A stretch of 64,000 nucleotides of DNA, taken from the NCBI RefSeq assembly GCF_008327685.1, contig NZ_BDDE01000029.1, positions 62,001 to 126,000 on the forward strand. Direction: 5' to 3'. Within the stretch, counting starts at the first letter, position 1; every line of letters starts with the position of its first letter. This DNA comes from Actinomadura sp. K4S16 (lineage in GTDB: Bacteria > Actinomycetota > Actinomycetes > Streptosporangiales > Streptosporangiaceae). Below, in pieces: positions 1 to 9,173 of the stretch. The notes under the pieces are model-generated. The model was not told where the DNA came from. It ran no database searches and saw nothing but the letters and a program-made list of their open reading frames with translations. A program made the position numbers and the translations under genes.

Positions 1-331
<331 letters not shown>

Positions 332-419
332 GGGTACTCCTCGGCAGATGGGGTGGACGCGAGCCCCGTGAGGCTGGCTGGACGGTAAGCCGGGACGAAC
401 CGTCTTACAACGGGAGCCT

Positions 420-434
420 GCCGACAATGTCGAA
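420..434. promoter_or_regulatory. Candidate IclR operator, copy 1
   Basis: GCCGACAATGTCGAA, an imperfect dyad (CGACA-N-TGTCG core). It lies about 89 nt upstream of the channel gene start and repeats the palindrome at 534-548. Assignment to the adjacent IclR protein is inference from position and symmetry. Confidence 0.5.
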
Positions 435-533
435 CACTTTCGTCGCCGCCCGGCGGCGGTTACCCTCCACCCTGTGCACCAGATCACAGAATCCGGGCAG
501 TTCAGGGCGCATCGGACGATGATTACGGCGGCT

Positions 534-548
534 GCCGACATTGTCGGC
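534..548. promoter_or_regulatory. Candidate IclR operator, copy 2
   Basis: GCCGACATTGTCGGC, a 7+1+7 palindrome ending 29 nt before the regulator start codon at 578. It shares GCCGACA-N-TGTCG with the copy at 420-434; the two begin 114 nt apart. Placement just ahead of the regulator suggests autoregulation. Confidence 0.55.
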
Positions 549-577
549 ACCCCGCCGGGAGACCTACCATCGCTCCC

Positions 578-1345
578 ATGCCCGGACCTGTGCAGTCGAT
601 CGAGCGGGCTGCCGCGATCCTGCGCCTGCTGGCGGCGAGCTCGGGCCGGCTCGGGGTCGGGGAGATCGCCAGTTCGCTGGGCCTCGCCCGCGGCACCGCG
701 CACGGCATCCTGCGCACCCTGGAGCGCGTCGGCTTCGTCGAGCAGGACGGCGCCACGGGGAAGTACCAGCTCGGCGCCGCCCTGCTGCACCTCGGCACGA
801 GCTACCTCGACGTCAACGAGCTTCGGTCGCGCGCGATCAACTGGGCCGACGCGCTCGCCTCGCGCAGCGGCGAGGCCGTCCGGATCGGCACGCTGCTGGA
901 AGGCAAGGTCCTCGTCGTCCACCACGTGTTCCGCCCTGACGACACGCTCCAGGCCATGGACGTCGGCTCGCTGCTGCCGCTGCACGCCACCGCGCTCGGC
1001 AAGGCGCTGCTCGCGCACGACGCCAACGCGGCGGCGTCCATCCGCGACACCGTCCTGGAGTCCTACTGCCGGCGCACCATCACCGACCCCAGGGAACTCG
1101 CACGGGCCGCCACGCGCGTCCGGGAGAACGGCTGGGCCGCCGAGACCGAGGAGCTGTCCATCGGCGAGGCCGGCATCGCCGCGCCGATCCGCGGGCACGG
1201 AGGCCTGGTCGTCGGGGCCATCGGCATCTCCGGAGCGGTCGAGCGGATCTGCGACTCCCGCCGCGTCCCCGACCCGAGGCTCGTCGCCTACGTGCGCGAC
1301 GCGGCCCGCGCCGTCTCCCGGGACCTCGGCGGATCGCGCTGGTGA
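578..1345 (+). CDS. gylR: IclR-family regulator of the glycerol locus (GylR-like)
   Basis: A 255-residue IclR-type regulator, the usual family length. The N-terminal winged helix (residues about 5-65) includes SIERAAAILRLL and an HTH around LGVGEIASSLGLARGTAHGILRTLE. The C-terminal effector domain contains LLPLHATALGKALLAHD and ends GAIGISGAVERI. In Streptomyces the IclR protein GylR controls glycerol uptake and kinase genes. The same neighbourhood here (channel gene divergent, glycerol kinase 57 nt downstream) supports that role; the effector is probably glycerol 3-phosphate, by analogy only. A palindrome sits directly upstream. Confidence 0.85.
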   Translation: MPGPVQSIERAAAILRLLAASSGRLGVGEIASSLGLARGTAHGILRTLERVGFVEQDGATGKYQLGAALLHLGTSYLDVNELRSRAINWADALASRSGEAVRIGTLLEGKVLVVHHVFRPDDTLQAMDVGSLLPLHATALGKALLAHDANAAASIRDTVLESYCRRTITDPRELARAATRVRENGWAAETEELSIGEAGIAAPIRGHGGLVVGAIGISGAVERICDSRRVPDPRLVAYVRDAARAVSRDLGGSRW

Positions 1346-1402
1346 CGCGCCGCCCCCGGCACGGCGGGGCGGAGGGGCGCGCCTGGGAGGAGGGCGCCGG
1401 AC

Positions 1403-2929
1403 GTGACCGAACGGTACGTGATGTCGATCGACCAGGGCACCACCTCGACCCGGTGCATCCTGTTCGACCACGGCGGCCGCCTGGTGTCGGTGGCGCAGCG
1501 CGAGCACCGGCAGCACTTCCCCAAGCCCGGCTGGGTCGAGCACGACCCGATGGAGATCTGGCGCAACCTGGAGCGCATCGCGCCGGAGGCGCTCGCCCAG
1601 GCGGGCGCGACGCCCGGCCAGGTCGCGGCGGTCGGGATCGCCAACCAGCGGGAGACGACCGTCCTGTGGGACCGGCTGACCGGCGTCCCGATCGGCCGCG
1701 CGATCGTCTGGCAGGACATGCGGACCGGCCCGCTCGTGGACGAGCTGGCCCGCGCGCCCGGCGCCGCGATGGTCACCGAGCGCAGCGGCCTGCCGCTGGC
1801 CACCTACTTCTCGGCCCCGCGCATCCGCTGGATGCTGGACCACACGCCGGGCCTGCGGGAGCGCGCCGAGCGCGGCGAGGTCCTGTTCGGCACGATGGAG
1901 AGCTGGCTGATCTGGAACCTCAGCGGCGGCGTCGACGGCGGCGTCCACGTCACCGACGTGACCAACGCCAGCCGCACGCTGCTGATGGACCTGTACACGC
2001 TGAGCTGGGACGACGGCCTGCTCGACTTCTTCGGCGTGCCGAGGGCGATGCTGCCGGAGATCCGCTCGTCCACCGAGACCTACGGGACGGCCCGCCGCGT
2101 GTTCCCCGGCGTGCGCGTCGGCGCGGCCCTCGGCGACCAGCAGGCCGCGCTGTTCGGGCAGACGTGCTTCTCCCCGGGCGATACCAAGTGCACGTACGGG
2201 ACGGGCGCGTTCCTGCTGATGAACACCGGAACGAAGCCGGTGAAGTCGGACAACGGGCTGCTCACCACCGTCGGCTACAAGATCGGTGACGAGCCCGCCG
2301 TGTACGCGCTGGAGGGCTCGATCGCGATCACCGGGGCGCTCGTCCAGTGGTTCCGGGACGGCCTCGGGCTGATCTCCACGGCGCCGGAGATCGAGACCCT
2401 CGCCCGGACCGTCGACGACAACGGCGGCTGCTACATCGTCCCGGCGTTCTCCGGGCTGTTCGCCCCGCACTGGCGCAGCGAGGCCCGGGGCATCATCGTC
2501 GGCCTGACCTCCTACATCACCAAGGGGCACCTGGCGCGGGCGGTGCTGGAGGCGACGGGCTGGCAGACGCGCGAGGTCGTGGACGCGATGAACGCCGACT
2601 CCGGCCTCTCGCTGAAGGAGCTGAAGGCCGACGGCGGCATGACGTCCGACAACCTGGTCATGCAGATGGTCGCCGACGTGCTGAACGTGCCGGTGGCGCG
2701 CCCGATGGTGGTGGAGACGGTGTCGCTCGGCGCCGCCTACGCCGCCGGGCTCGCGGTCGGCTACTGGGCGGGGCTCGAAGGGCTGCGGCGCAACTGGCAC
2801 CGCGCCGCCCGCTGGGTCCCGGCGATGGAGCCCGCGCGGCGGGCCGCCGAGTACGACAACTGGAAGCGCGCCGTGGAGCGCACGTTCGACTGGATCCGGG
2901 CGGGGGAGGACCCGGCCGCCGCGCCCTAG
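1403..2929 (+). CDS. glpK: Glycerol kinase
   Basis: A 508-residue FGGY-family kinase that phosphorylates glycerol to glycerol 3-phosphate in the cytoplasm, trapping substrate brought in by the adjacent channel. The N-terminal phosphate-binding motif SIDQGTTSTRCILFD, the substrate region IANQRETTVLWDR and the C-terminal ADGGMTSDNLVMQMVADVL are all present. Length matches the family (about 500). The start is GTG at 1403 with GGGAGGAGGG upstream, 57 nt after the IclR gene, so the two are probably cotranscribed. Its stop overlaps that of the convergent acyl-CoA dehydrogenase by 4 nt (CTAG), leaving no room for a separate terminator. Confidence 0.97.
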   Translation: MTERYVMSIDQGTTSTRCILFDHGGRLVSVAQREHRQHFPKPGWVEHDPMEIWRNLERIAPEALAQAGATPGQVAAVGIANQRETTVLWDRLTGVPIGRAIVWQDMRTGPLVDELARAPGAAMVTERSGLPLATYFSAPRIRWMLDHTPGLRERAERGEVLFGTMESWLIWNLSGGVDGGVHVTDVTNASRTLLMDLYTLSWDDGLLDFFGVPRAMLPEIRSSTETYGTARRVFPGVRVGAALGDQQAALFGQTCFSPGDTKCTYGTGAFLLMNTGTKPVKSDNGLLTTVGYKIGDEPAVYALEGSIAITGALVQWFRDGLGLISTAPEIETLARTVDDNGGCYIVPAFSGLFAPHWRSEARGIIVGLTSYITKGHLARAVLEATGWQTREVVDAMNADSGLSLKELKADGGMTSDNLVMQMVADVLNVPVARPMVVETVSLGAAYAAGLAVGYWAGLEGLRRNWHRAARWVPAMEPARRAAEYDNWKRAVERTFDWIRAGEDPAAAP

Positions 2930-4077
2930 ATCCGGTCGCGCTCGACGAGCTGCCGGACGATCACGTTGCGCTGGATCTCGTTGGTCCCCTCGCCGACGAT
3001 CATCAGCGGGGCGTCCCGGAAGTAGCGCTCGACGTCGAACTCGGTGGAGTAGCCGGCCGCGCCGTGGATGCGGACCGCGTTCAGCGCGATCTGCATCGCC
3101 GCCTCCGAGGCGTAGAGCTTGGCCATGCCCGCCTCCATGTCGCAGCGCTCGCCCGCGTCCAGGCGCTCGGCGGCGTCGAGGGTGAGCAGCCGGGCCGCGC
3201 GGAGCTGGGTGGCCATGTCGGCGAGGTAGTTGCCGATGGACTGGTGCTGCCAGATCGGCTTGCCGAAGGCCTCGCGCTGCTGGGCGTAGCGGAGGGAGTC
3301 CTCCAGGGCGGCGCGCCCGACGCCGAGCGCGCGGGCCGCGACCTGGATCCGGCCGACCTCGAGGCCGCGCATCATCTGGGCGAAGCCGCGCCCCTCCGCG
3401 CCGCCGAGCACGGCGTCGAGCGGCGCCTCGTAGCCGTCGAAGGACAGCTCGCAGCTCTCCACGCCCTTGTAGCCCAGCTTCGGCAGGTCGCGGGAGACGG
3501 TCAGGCCTGGCCCCTTCTCCACGAGCAGGATGCTGATGCCCTTGTGGCGGGGGGACGCGGACAGGTCGGTCTTGCACATCAGCGCGATCAGGCCGGACGT
3601 GCGCGCGTTGGTGATCCACATCTTGGCGCCGTCGACGCGGTACCGGTCCCCGTCGCGGCGCGCGGTCGTGCTCATGGCCTGCAGGTCGGAGCCGCCGGAC
3701 GGCTCGGTGAGCGCCATCGTGGCGCGCAGCTCGCCGGTCGCCATCCGGGGCAGGTAGCGGGCCTTCTGCTCCTCGGTGCCGTACACGGCGAGCAGGTGGG
3801 AGACGACCGTGTGGCCGCCGAACGCGCCCGCGAGCGTCATCCAGCCGCGCGCCAGCTCCTCGGTGACGAGCGCGTAGCAGGCCTTCGAGACGCTGACGTC
3901 GCCGTAGGGCTCGGGCACGGCGAGCCCGAAGACCCCGAGCTCCTTCATGCGGTCGATGAGGCGGGCGGGATAGGCGCCCGCGTGCTCGAGGTCCCGGGCG
4001 ACCGGGCGGACCTCCTTGTCGACGAAGTCGGCGACGACCTCGACGATGGCGCGCTCCTCGTCGCTGAGCGTGAACAC
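2926..4077 (-). CDS. Acyl-CoA dehydrogenase
   Basis: A flavin-dependent acyl-CoA dehydrogenase introducing the alpha-beta double bond of an acyl-CoA. The three-domain fold is visible: N-terminal helices from FTLSDEERAIVE, the FAD strand MALTEPSGGSDLQAM and KMWITNA, and the C-terminal helical domain with RQREAFGKP and HGAAGYSTEFDVERYFRDA. The C-terminal GEGTNEIQRNVI is typical. I chose the GTG at 4077: GGAGGG lies upstream, the length becomes 383 (family norm), and a TTGACA promoter element falls correctly ahead of it. The open frame continues upstream to 4185, and an ATG at 4107 would sit inside the promoter. The divergent GntR gene probably regulates it. Substrate chain length cannot be read from the sequence. 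Confidence 0.88.
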   Translation of the reverse strand: MFTLSDEERAIVEVVADFVDKEVRPVARDLEHAGAYPARLIDRMKELGVFGLAVPEPYGDVSVSKACYALVTEELARGWMTLAGAFGGHTVVSHLLAVYGTEEQKARYLPRMATGELRATMALTEPSGGSDLQAMSTTARRDGDRYRVDGAKMWITNARTSGLIALMCKTDLSASPRHKGISILLVEKGPGLTVSRDLPKLGYKGVESCELSFDGYEAPLDAVLGGAEGRGFAQMMRGLEVGRIQVAARALGVGRAALEDSLRYAQQREAFGKPIWQHQSIGNYLADMATQLRAARLLTLDAAERLDAGERCDMEAGMAKLYASEAAMQIALNAVRIHGAAGYSTEFDVERYFRDAPLMIVGEGTNEIQRNVIVRQLVERDRI

Positions 4078-4105
4078 GGCCCCGCCCCCCTCCGGTTCGA
4101 GTCTC

Positions 4106-4136
4106 ATATATTTGATAGGAAAATACCGGCTGTCAA
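4106..4136 (-). promoter_or_regulatory. Acyl-CoA dehydrogenase promoter overlapping a candidate GntR box
   Basis: On the minus strand a TTGACA (-35, 4131-4136) is followed after 17 nt by AAATAT (4108-4113). The + strand reads ATAT-N3-ATA-N2-AAA at 4108-4122, matching a second copy at 4929-4943 before the enoyl-CoA hydratase. Overlap with the -10 would fit repression by the GntR protein encoded next door. The pairing is inference. Confidence 0.5.
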
Positions 4137-4196
4137 CGGGCGGCGGGCCCCCGCCCGTCCATAATGTGAGCCCACCACCAGGCACACGGGGAGACG

Positions 4197-4892
4197 ATGA
4201 GAGTGGCCCTTTCCGGTGACCAGGCCCTCGGCAGGCGCCGCCAGCTGAGCGACGAGGTGGCCGCCTACGTCCGCGAGCTCATCATGTCCGGCCAGGTCAG
4301 GCACGGGGAGTTCCTCCGCCTGGAGCGCATCGCCGAGGATCTCGGGATCAGCGTCACCCCCGTCCGGGAGGCCCTGCTCTCGCTGCGCGGCGAGGGCTTC
4401 GTCACGCTGGAGCCGCGGCGGGGGTTCATGCCGGCGCCGCTCGCCCGGCAGGACGTCCAGGACCTGTTCGAGGCGCAGGCGTACTTCGCCGGCGAGCTGG
4501 CCGCCCGCGCCGCCGCGAAGATCACCGGGGCCGAGCTCGAGTCGCTCGACCGGACGCAGGCGCTGCTGGAGGAGGCGTCCAAGGCCCGCGACTCCGCGGC
4601 GATCGAGCGCGCCAACCACCAGTTCCACCGGACCGTCAACCTGTGCGCGGGCTCGCCCAAGACGGCCTGGCTGCTGCAACTCGTGGTGCGGTACGCCCCG
4701 CGCCGCTTCTACTCCAGTATCGACGGCTGGACGCAGGCGTCGGTCGACGACCACCATCTCGTCCTCGCCGCGCTGCGGGCGGGGGACGGAGACGCCGCGC
4801 GGCAGGCGATGCGCGCGCACATCCGGCACGCGGGGGCCCTGCTGGTGGTGCACCTGGAAGCGCAGGGCTTCTGGGACGAGCAGTCCGGCTGA
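4197..4892 (+). CDS. GntR-family regulator, FCD (FadR-type) effector domain
   Basis: A 231-residue regulator. Residues about 15-80 form the GntR winged helix (LSDEVAAYVRELIMSG, then ERIAEDLGISVTPVREAL). The rest is the all-helical FCD domain (DLFEAQAYFAGELAARAA, ANHQFHRTVNLCAGSP, DDHHLVLAALRAGDGDAA) that typically binds organic acids or acyl-CoA through a metal site formed by conserved Asp and His residues. A GGGGAGACG ribosome site precedes the ATG. It sits between a divergent acyl-CoA dehydrogenase and a downstream hydratase-dehydrogenase-CoA-transferase run, so it probably senses the pathway's substrate or an intermediate. Confidence 0.88.
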   Translation: MRVALSGDQALGRRRQLSDEVAAYVRELIMSGQVRHGEFLRLERIAEDLGISVTPVREALLSLRGEGFVTLEPRRGFMPAPLARQDVQDLFEAQAYFAGELAARAAAKITGAELESLDRTQALLEEASKARDSAAIERANHQFHRTVNLCAGSPKTAWLLQLVVRYAPRRFYSSIDGWTQASVDDHHLVLAALRAGDGDAARQAMRAHIRHAGALLVVHLEAQGFWDEQSG

Positions 4893-4927
4893 CGCCGGGG
4901 TCCCCTTTCGGCGGCTCGCGGGCTTCC

Positions 4928-4943
4928 CATATCGTATAAAAAA
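4928..4943. promoter_or_regulatory. Candidate GntR box upstream of enoyl-CoA hydratase
   Basis: An AT-rich island in GC-rich DNA, CATATCGTATAAAAAA. It matches the box at 4108-4122 as ATAT-N3-ATA-N2-AAA and lies 15-30 nt before the start at 4959. A role as the GntR operator is inferred. Confidence 0.4.
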
Positions 4944-4958
4944 TTTCCAGGAGGGTTG

Positions 4959-5759
4959 ATGGACGACCGGGACCCCGAACCGGCGCGCGGCTCCGTGGTC
5001 ACCACCGCCGACCACGGCGCGGCGCGGGTGGTCACGCTGAACCGGCCCGAGGCTCGCAACGCGATCGACATCCCGATGCGCGAGCGGCTCCTGGCGGAGG
5101 TGCGTCGCGCCGCGGACGACGCAGGCGTCCGCGCCGTCGTGCTGACCGGCGCGGCGGGGACCTTCTCGGCGGGCGGCGACGTCCGCTCGATGGAGGGCGC
5201 CGGCCCGGACGCCGTCCGGGCGCGGCTCGACCCGGTGCACGAGGCCGTCCGGATCATCACCACCTGCGGGACGCCGTTCATCGCGGCGGTCGAGGGCGCC
5301 GCGGCCGGGCTCGGCGTGTCCCTCGCCGCCGTGTGCGACCACGTGGTCGCCGCCGAGGACGCGCGGTTCGTCGCGGCGTTCGGCAGGGTCGGCCTCGTCG
5401 CCGACGGCGGGCTGCTCTGGACGCTCCCGCATCGCGTCGGCACGGGCCGCGCCAAGGAGATGCTGGTGTTCGGGCGGACCGTGCCCGCCCAGCGCGCCTA
5501 CGAGATCGGCCTGGCCGACTCCCTCGCCCCGTCCGGCAAGGCCCTGGACGCCGCCCTGGAGCTCGCCGCCGAGGCCGCCGCCCTCGCCCCGCTGTCGGTC
5601 GCCGCGGCCAAGCGCCTTCTCGCCCGCACCGACCACGCCCTGGACCGCCTGCTGGACGCCGAGCGGGAGGAGCAGACCGCCCTGTTCGGCAGCGCCGACT
5701 TCGCCGAGGGACGGGCCGCGTTCGCCGAGCGGCGCACGCCGCGCTTCGAGGGCCGCTAG
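4959..5759 (+). CDS. Enoyl-CoA hydratase/isomerase (crotonase family)
   Basis: A 266-residue crotonase-fold protein, the usual family size. LNRPEARNAIDIPMRERLL marks the N-terminus, FSAGGDVRSMEGAG is the first oxyanion-hole segment, and IAAVEGAAAGLGVSLAAVCDHVV the second. Loop residues after GRVGLVADGG replace the canonical catalytic glutamate pair only partly, so hydratase rather than isomerase activity is not certain. The ATG at 4959 follows AGGAGGG; a TTG at 4956 is possible. It lies 14 nt upstream of a dehydrogenase and is probably cotranscribed with it and the CoA-transferase. Confidence 0.88.
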   Translation: MDDRDPEPARGSVVTTADHGAARVVTLNRPEARNAIDIPMRERLLAEVRRAADDAGVRAVVLTGAAGTFSAGGDVRSMEGAGPDAVRARLDPVHEAVRIITTCGTPFIAAVEGAAAGLGVSLAAVCDHVVAAEDARFVAAFGRVGLVADGGLLWTLPHRVGTGRAKEMLVFGRTVPAQRAYEIGLADSLAPSGKALDAALELAAEAAALAPLSVAAAKRLLARTDHALDRLLDAEREEQTALFGSADFAEGRAAFAERRTPRFEGR

Positions 5760-5773
5760 GGAGGATCCAGGAC

Positions 5774-6952
5774 GTGAGCAGGCTGCAGCAGACCCACGGG
5801 CTGACCGACGAGCAGCGGGAGATCATCGCGACCGTCCGGACGTTCGTCGACAAGGAGATCCTGCCGGTCGCGACCGAGCTGGAGCACGCCGACGCCTACC
5901 CGCAGGCGATCGTGGACGGGATGCGGGATCTCGGCCTCTTCGGCCTGACGATCGGCGAGGAGCACGGCGGGCTGGGCCAGTCGCTGCTGACCTACGCGCT
6001 CGTGGTGGAGGAGCTCTCGCGCGGCTGGATGAGCGTGTCGGGCATCGTCAACACCCACTTCATCGGCGCGTGGATGATCGCGCAGCACGGCACGGCCGAG
6101 CAGCGGGCGCACTACCTGCCGCGGATGGCGTCCGGCGAGATCCGCGGCGCGTTCTCGATGTCGGAGCCGGGCTGCGGCTCGGACGTCTCCGCCATCACGA
6201 CCCGCGCCGTCCCGGACGGAGACGACTACGTGGTCGACGGCCAGAAGATGTGGCTGACCAACGGCGGCTCGGCGAACCTGGTGGCGGTGCTGGTCAAGAC
6301 CGACCCGGGCGCGGGCCACCGCGGCATGACCACGTTCCTGGTCGACAAGACCCCGGGCTTCGGCGAGGTCGCGCCGGGCCTCACCGTCCCCGGCAAGATC
6401 GACAAGATGGGGTACAAGGGCGTCGACACCACCGAGCTCGTCTTCGACTCCTACCGGATCCCGGCCGCGCAGGTCCTCGGCGGGGCGCCCGGGCGCGGCT
6501 TCTACCAGATGATGGACGGCGTCGAGGTCGGCCGCGTCAACGTGGCGGCGCGCGGCTGCGGTGTGGCCCGGCGCGCCTACGAGCTGGCCCTGGCCTACGC
6601 GCGGCAGCGCGAGACGTTCGGCAGGCCGATCGCCGAGCACCAGGCGGTCCTGTTCCGCCTGGCCGAGATGGCGACCAAGGTCGAGGCCGCGCACCAGATG
6701 ATGGTGATGGCGGCGCGCCGCAAGGACTCCGGCGAGCGCAACGACCTGGAGGCCGGGATGGCGAAGTACCTGGCCAGCGAGTACTGCAAGGAGGTCGTGG
6801 AGGACGCGTTCCGCATCCACGGCGGCTATGCCTACTCCAAGGAGTACGAGATCGAGCGCCTGTACCGGGAGGCCCCGATGCTGCTGATCGGCGAGGGCAC
6901 CGCCGACATCCAGAAAATGATCATCGGCCGCAGGCTCCTGGAGGACCGGTGA
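5774..6952 (+). CDS. Acyl-CoA dehydrogenase
   Basis: A 392-residue acyl-CoA dehydrogenase. It shows FSMSEPGCGSDVSAI and KMWLTNGGSANLVAV (FAD domain), the helical C-terminal domain with RQRETFGRPIAEHQ, and HGGYAYSKEYEIERLYREA followed by IGEGTADIQKMIIG. The GTG start at 5774 has GGGAGGA upstream. It is a clear paralog of the leftward dehydrogenase at 2926-4077 (similar GRWMTLAG and HGGYAYS-type blocks), but the two probably act on different intermediates or form distinct homomers. Its TGA overlaps the GTG of the CoA-transferase by 4 nt (GTGA), implying coupled translation. Confidence 0.93.
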   Translation: MSRLQQTHGLTDEQREIIATVRTFVDKEILPVATELEHADAYPQAIVDGMRDLGLFGLTIGEEHGGLGQSLLTYALVVEELSRGWMSVSGIVNTHFIGAWMIAQHGTAEQRAHYLPRMASGEIRGAFSMSEPGCGSDVSAITTRAVPDGDDYVVDGQKMWLTNGGSANLVAVLVKTDPGAGHRGMTTFLVDKTPGFGEVAPGLTVPGKIDKMGYKGVDTTELVFDSYRIPAAQVLGGAPGRGFYQMMDGVEVGRVNVAARGCGVARRAYELALAYARQRETFGRPIAEHQAVLFRLAEMATKVEAAHQMMVMAARRKDSGERNDLEAGMAKYLASEYCKEVVEDAFRIHGGYAYSKEYEIERLYREAPMLLIGEGTADIQKMIIGRRLLEDR

Positions 6953-8151
6953 CGGCGGCGGGCGCTCCGCTGCCGCTGGAAGGGATCACCGTCGTCGCGC
7001 TGGAGCAGGCGGTCGCGGCGCCGTTCGCCACGCGGCAGCTCGCCGACCTGGGCGCCCGCGTCGTCAAGGTGGAGCGCGTGGACGGCGGCGACTTCGCCCG
7101 CGCGTACGACACGGGCGTGCGCGGCGGCCTCGGCACGCACTTCGCCTGGCTCAACCGGTCGAAGGAGTCGGTCGCGCTCGACCTCAAGCAGGCCGAGGGC
7201 CGGGCGGTCCTCACCGAACTGGTCGCGCGCGCGGACGTCTTCCTGCAGAACCTCGCCCCCGGTGCCGCCGCCCGGCTCGGGTTCGGCGCGGAGGAGCTGC
7301 GGGCCCGCGACCCGCGCCTGATCGTGGTCGAGATGTCGGGATACGGGTCGCGCGGGCCGTACCGGGACAAGCGCGCCTACGACATGCTCGTCCAGGCCGA
7401 GGCGGGGCTGATCTCGGTCACCGGCACGCCCGAGACGCCCGTGAAGGCGGGCTCGCCGCTGGCCGACATCGCGGCCGGCATGTACGCCTTCTCCGGGACG
7501 CTCGCCGCGCTCGTGCGGCGCGGCACCACCGGCGAGGGCGCCTCGATCGAGGTCACGATGTTCGACGCGGTCGCCGAGTGGATGGGCCAGGCGATGTACA
7601 CGACGCTCTACACCGGCTCCCCGCCGCCGCGCACGCGGCTGAGCCACCCGGTGATCGCCCCGTACGACGCCTATCCGACGGCCGACGGCGTCGACGTGGT
7701 GATCGGCGTCCAGAACGACCGCGGCTGGGCCGCCCTGGCCGCCGGCGTGCTGGAGCGGCCCGACCTCGTGACCGACCCCGAGTTCGCGACGAACCGGGCG
7801 CGGGTCGGCAACCGGGAGAAGGTGGACGCGCTCGTCGCCGCCGTCACGTCCCGCATGGGACGGGACGAGCTGCTCAGGCGGCTCGACGAGGCGGGCGTGC
7901 CGAACGCGACCCTCAACGACGGGCACGGCCTGGTCGCCCACCCGCAGCTCGCCGAGCGGGACCGGTGGCGGGAGGTGGGCTCCCCGGTCGGCGGCATCCG
8001 GGCGCTGCTCCCGCCGATCACGTTCGCCGGCGCCGAGCCCCGCATGGACCCGATCCCGGTGCTCGGGGAGCACACCGACGCCGTCCTGCGCGAGCTGGGC
8101 CGCGACGACGCGGCCATCGCGGCCCTCCGCTCCGCCGGCGCCATCGCCTGA
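6949..8151 (+). CDS. CaiB/BaiF family (class III) CoA-transferase
   Basis: A 400-residue class III CoA-transferase, which moves CoA between two carboxylic acids through an aspartyl-CoA intermediate. Family hallmarks are LEGITVVALEQAVAAPFATRQLADLGARVVKVE, LNRSKESVALDLK, and YDMLVQAEAGLISVTG, whose Asp in the RAYDML block is the expected catalytic residue. The start is GTG at 6949, coupled to the preceding dehydrogenase. With the hydratase and two dehydrogenases it suggests catabolism of a carboxylic acid that is activated by CoA transfer rather than ATP. The substrate is unknown; branched or dicarboxylic acids are possible. Confidence 0.9.
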   Translation: MTAAGAPLPLEGITVVALEQAVAAPFATRQLADLGARVVKVERVDGGDFARAYDTGVRGGLGTHFAWLNRSKESVALDLKQAEGRAVLTELVARADVFLQNLAPGAAARLGFGAEELRARDPRLIVVEMSGYGSRGPYRDKRAYDMLVQAEAGLISVTGTPETPVKAGSPLADIAAGMYAFSGTLAALVRRGTTGEGASIEVTMFDAVAEWMGQAMYTTLYTGSPPPRTRLSHPVIAPYDAYPTADGVDVVIGVQNDRGWAALAAGVLERPDLVTDPEFATNRARVGNREKVDALVAAVTSRMGRDELLRRLDEAGVPNATLNDGHGLVAHPQLAERDRWREVGSPVGGIRALLPPITFAGAEPRMDPIPVLGEHTDAVLRELGRDDAAIAALRSAGAIA

Positions 8152-8212
8152 CCTGAGGTCCAACGCGATCTCCGACCGCGCCGCCCCGGGGAGCGGCGGC
8201 TATCGTGGCGGC

Positions 8213-9067
8213 ATGGCCAGCCGGACCCCCGCCCCCGACCGCCGCCGCGAAGAACTGCGCGACTTCCTGCGCACCCGCCGCGCCCGGCTCACCCCCGCCG
8301 ACGTCGGCATGCCCGACGGCGGACGGCGCCGGACGCCGGGCCTGCGCCGCGAGGAGGTCGCGGTGCTCGCGGGGGTCGGGGTCTCCTGGTACACGTGGCT
8401 GGAGCAGGGCCGCGACATCAAGGTCTCCGGGGACGTCCTCGACGCGATCGCCCGCGCCCTGCGGCTGGACCGGGCCGAGCGCGAGCACCTGTACCTGCTC
8501 GCCGGGCTGAACCCGCCGCGCGCGGAGGCGGGACCGGCCGCCCCGATCACGCCCGAGCTGCGGCGGGTGCTGGACGCCTGGTCGCCGCGCCCCGCCTACG
8601 TCCGCGACCGGCACTGGAACTTCGTCGCGATCAACGACGCGGCCCGCGAGGTGTTCGGGTACGGCGACACCGACCACAACTGCCTGGTCACCTACTTCAC
8701 GAACGTTCGGTACCGGTCGATGCACACCCACTGGGCCGCCGCCGCACCCGGCGTCGTGGCGCGGTTCCGCGCCGACGCCGCCCGCTACCCGGGCGACCCC
8801 GAGTTCGACCGGATCATCGCGGACCTGCTGGCGGTCAGTCCCGAGTTCGCGGAGCTGTGGCCCCGCCACGAGGTGAGCGCGGACGCGCAGGCGGTCAAGG
8901 GCATCAGGCATCCGGACGCGGGCGAGCTCGTCTTCGAGGGCACGCTGCTGCCGCTCGCCGACCGCCCGGGCCACTCCCTGGTGCTGCACAACCCGCGTCC
9001 CGGAACCGGCACGCAGGAGCGCCTCGAACGGCTGATGGCGCGCCGCGGCCTCGCCGCCGCCGGCTGA
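8213..9067 (+). CDS. XRE-family regulator with MmyB-type ligand-binding domain
   Basis: A 284-residue regulator with an N-terminal HTH (residues about 15-80: LRDFLRTRRARLTP, RRTPGLRREEVAVLAGVGVSWYTWLEQGRDIKVS). The C-terminal PAS-like MmyB domain starts after LLAGLNPP (RVLDAWSPRPAYVRDRHWNFVAINDAAREVFG) and ends at the usual RLERLMARRGL. Such proteins frequently control an adjacent oxidoreductase gene. Here an aldo/keto reductase begins 107 nt downstream, with an imperfect dyad (GGGTGGTGG/CCACACCC, about 9083-9101) between them as a possible operator. The ligand is unknown. Confidence 0.85.
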   Translation: MASRTPAPDRRREELRDFLRTRRARLTPADVGMPDGGRRRTPGLRREEVAVLAGVGVSWYTWLEQGRDIKVSGDVLDAIARALRLDRAEREHLYLLAGLNPPRAEAGPAAPITPELRRVLDAWSPRPAYVRDRHWNFVAINDAAREVFGYGDTDHNCLVTYFTNVRYRSMHTHWAAAAPGVVARFRADAARYPGDPEFDRIIADLLAVSPEFAELWPRHEVSADAQAVKGIRHPDAGELVFEGTLLPLADRPGHSLVLHNPRPGTGTQERLERLMARRGLAAAG

Positions 9068-9173
9068 CCCGGCCCCCGTCCAGGGTGGTGGTGCCACACC
9101 CAGGATGAGCGGAGTCTGTCTACGTTCCGGCCCGTCCAGCACGATCGTCCTCATGAGGAACGAAGGAGACATC

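Noticed and set aside
2347..4164. 605-codon + strand frame across the end of glpK and the dehydrogenase
   Set aside because: It overlaps two clear genes in other frames and reads as Arg/Gly/Ala-rich noise.
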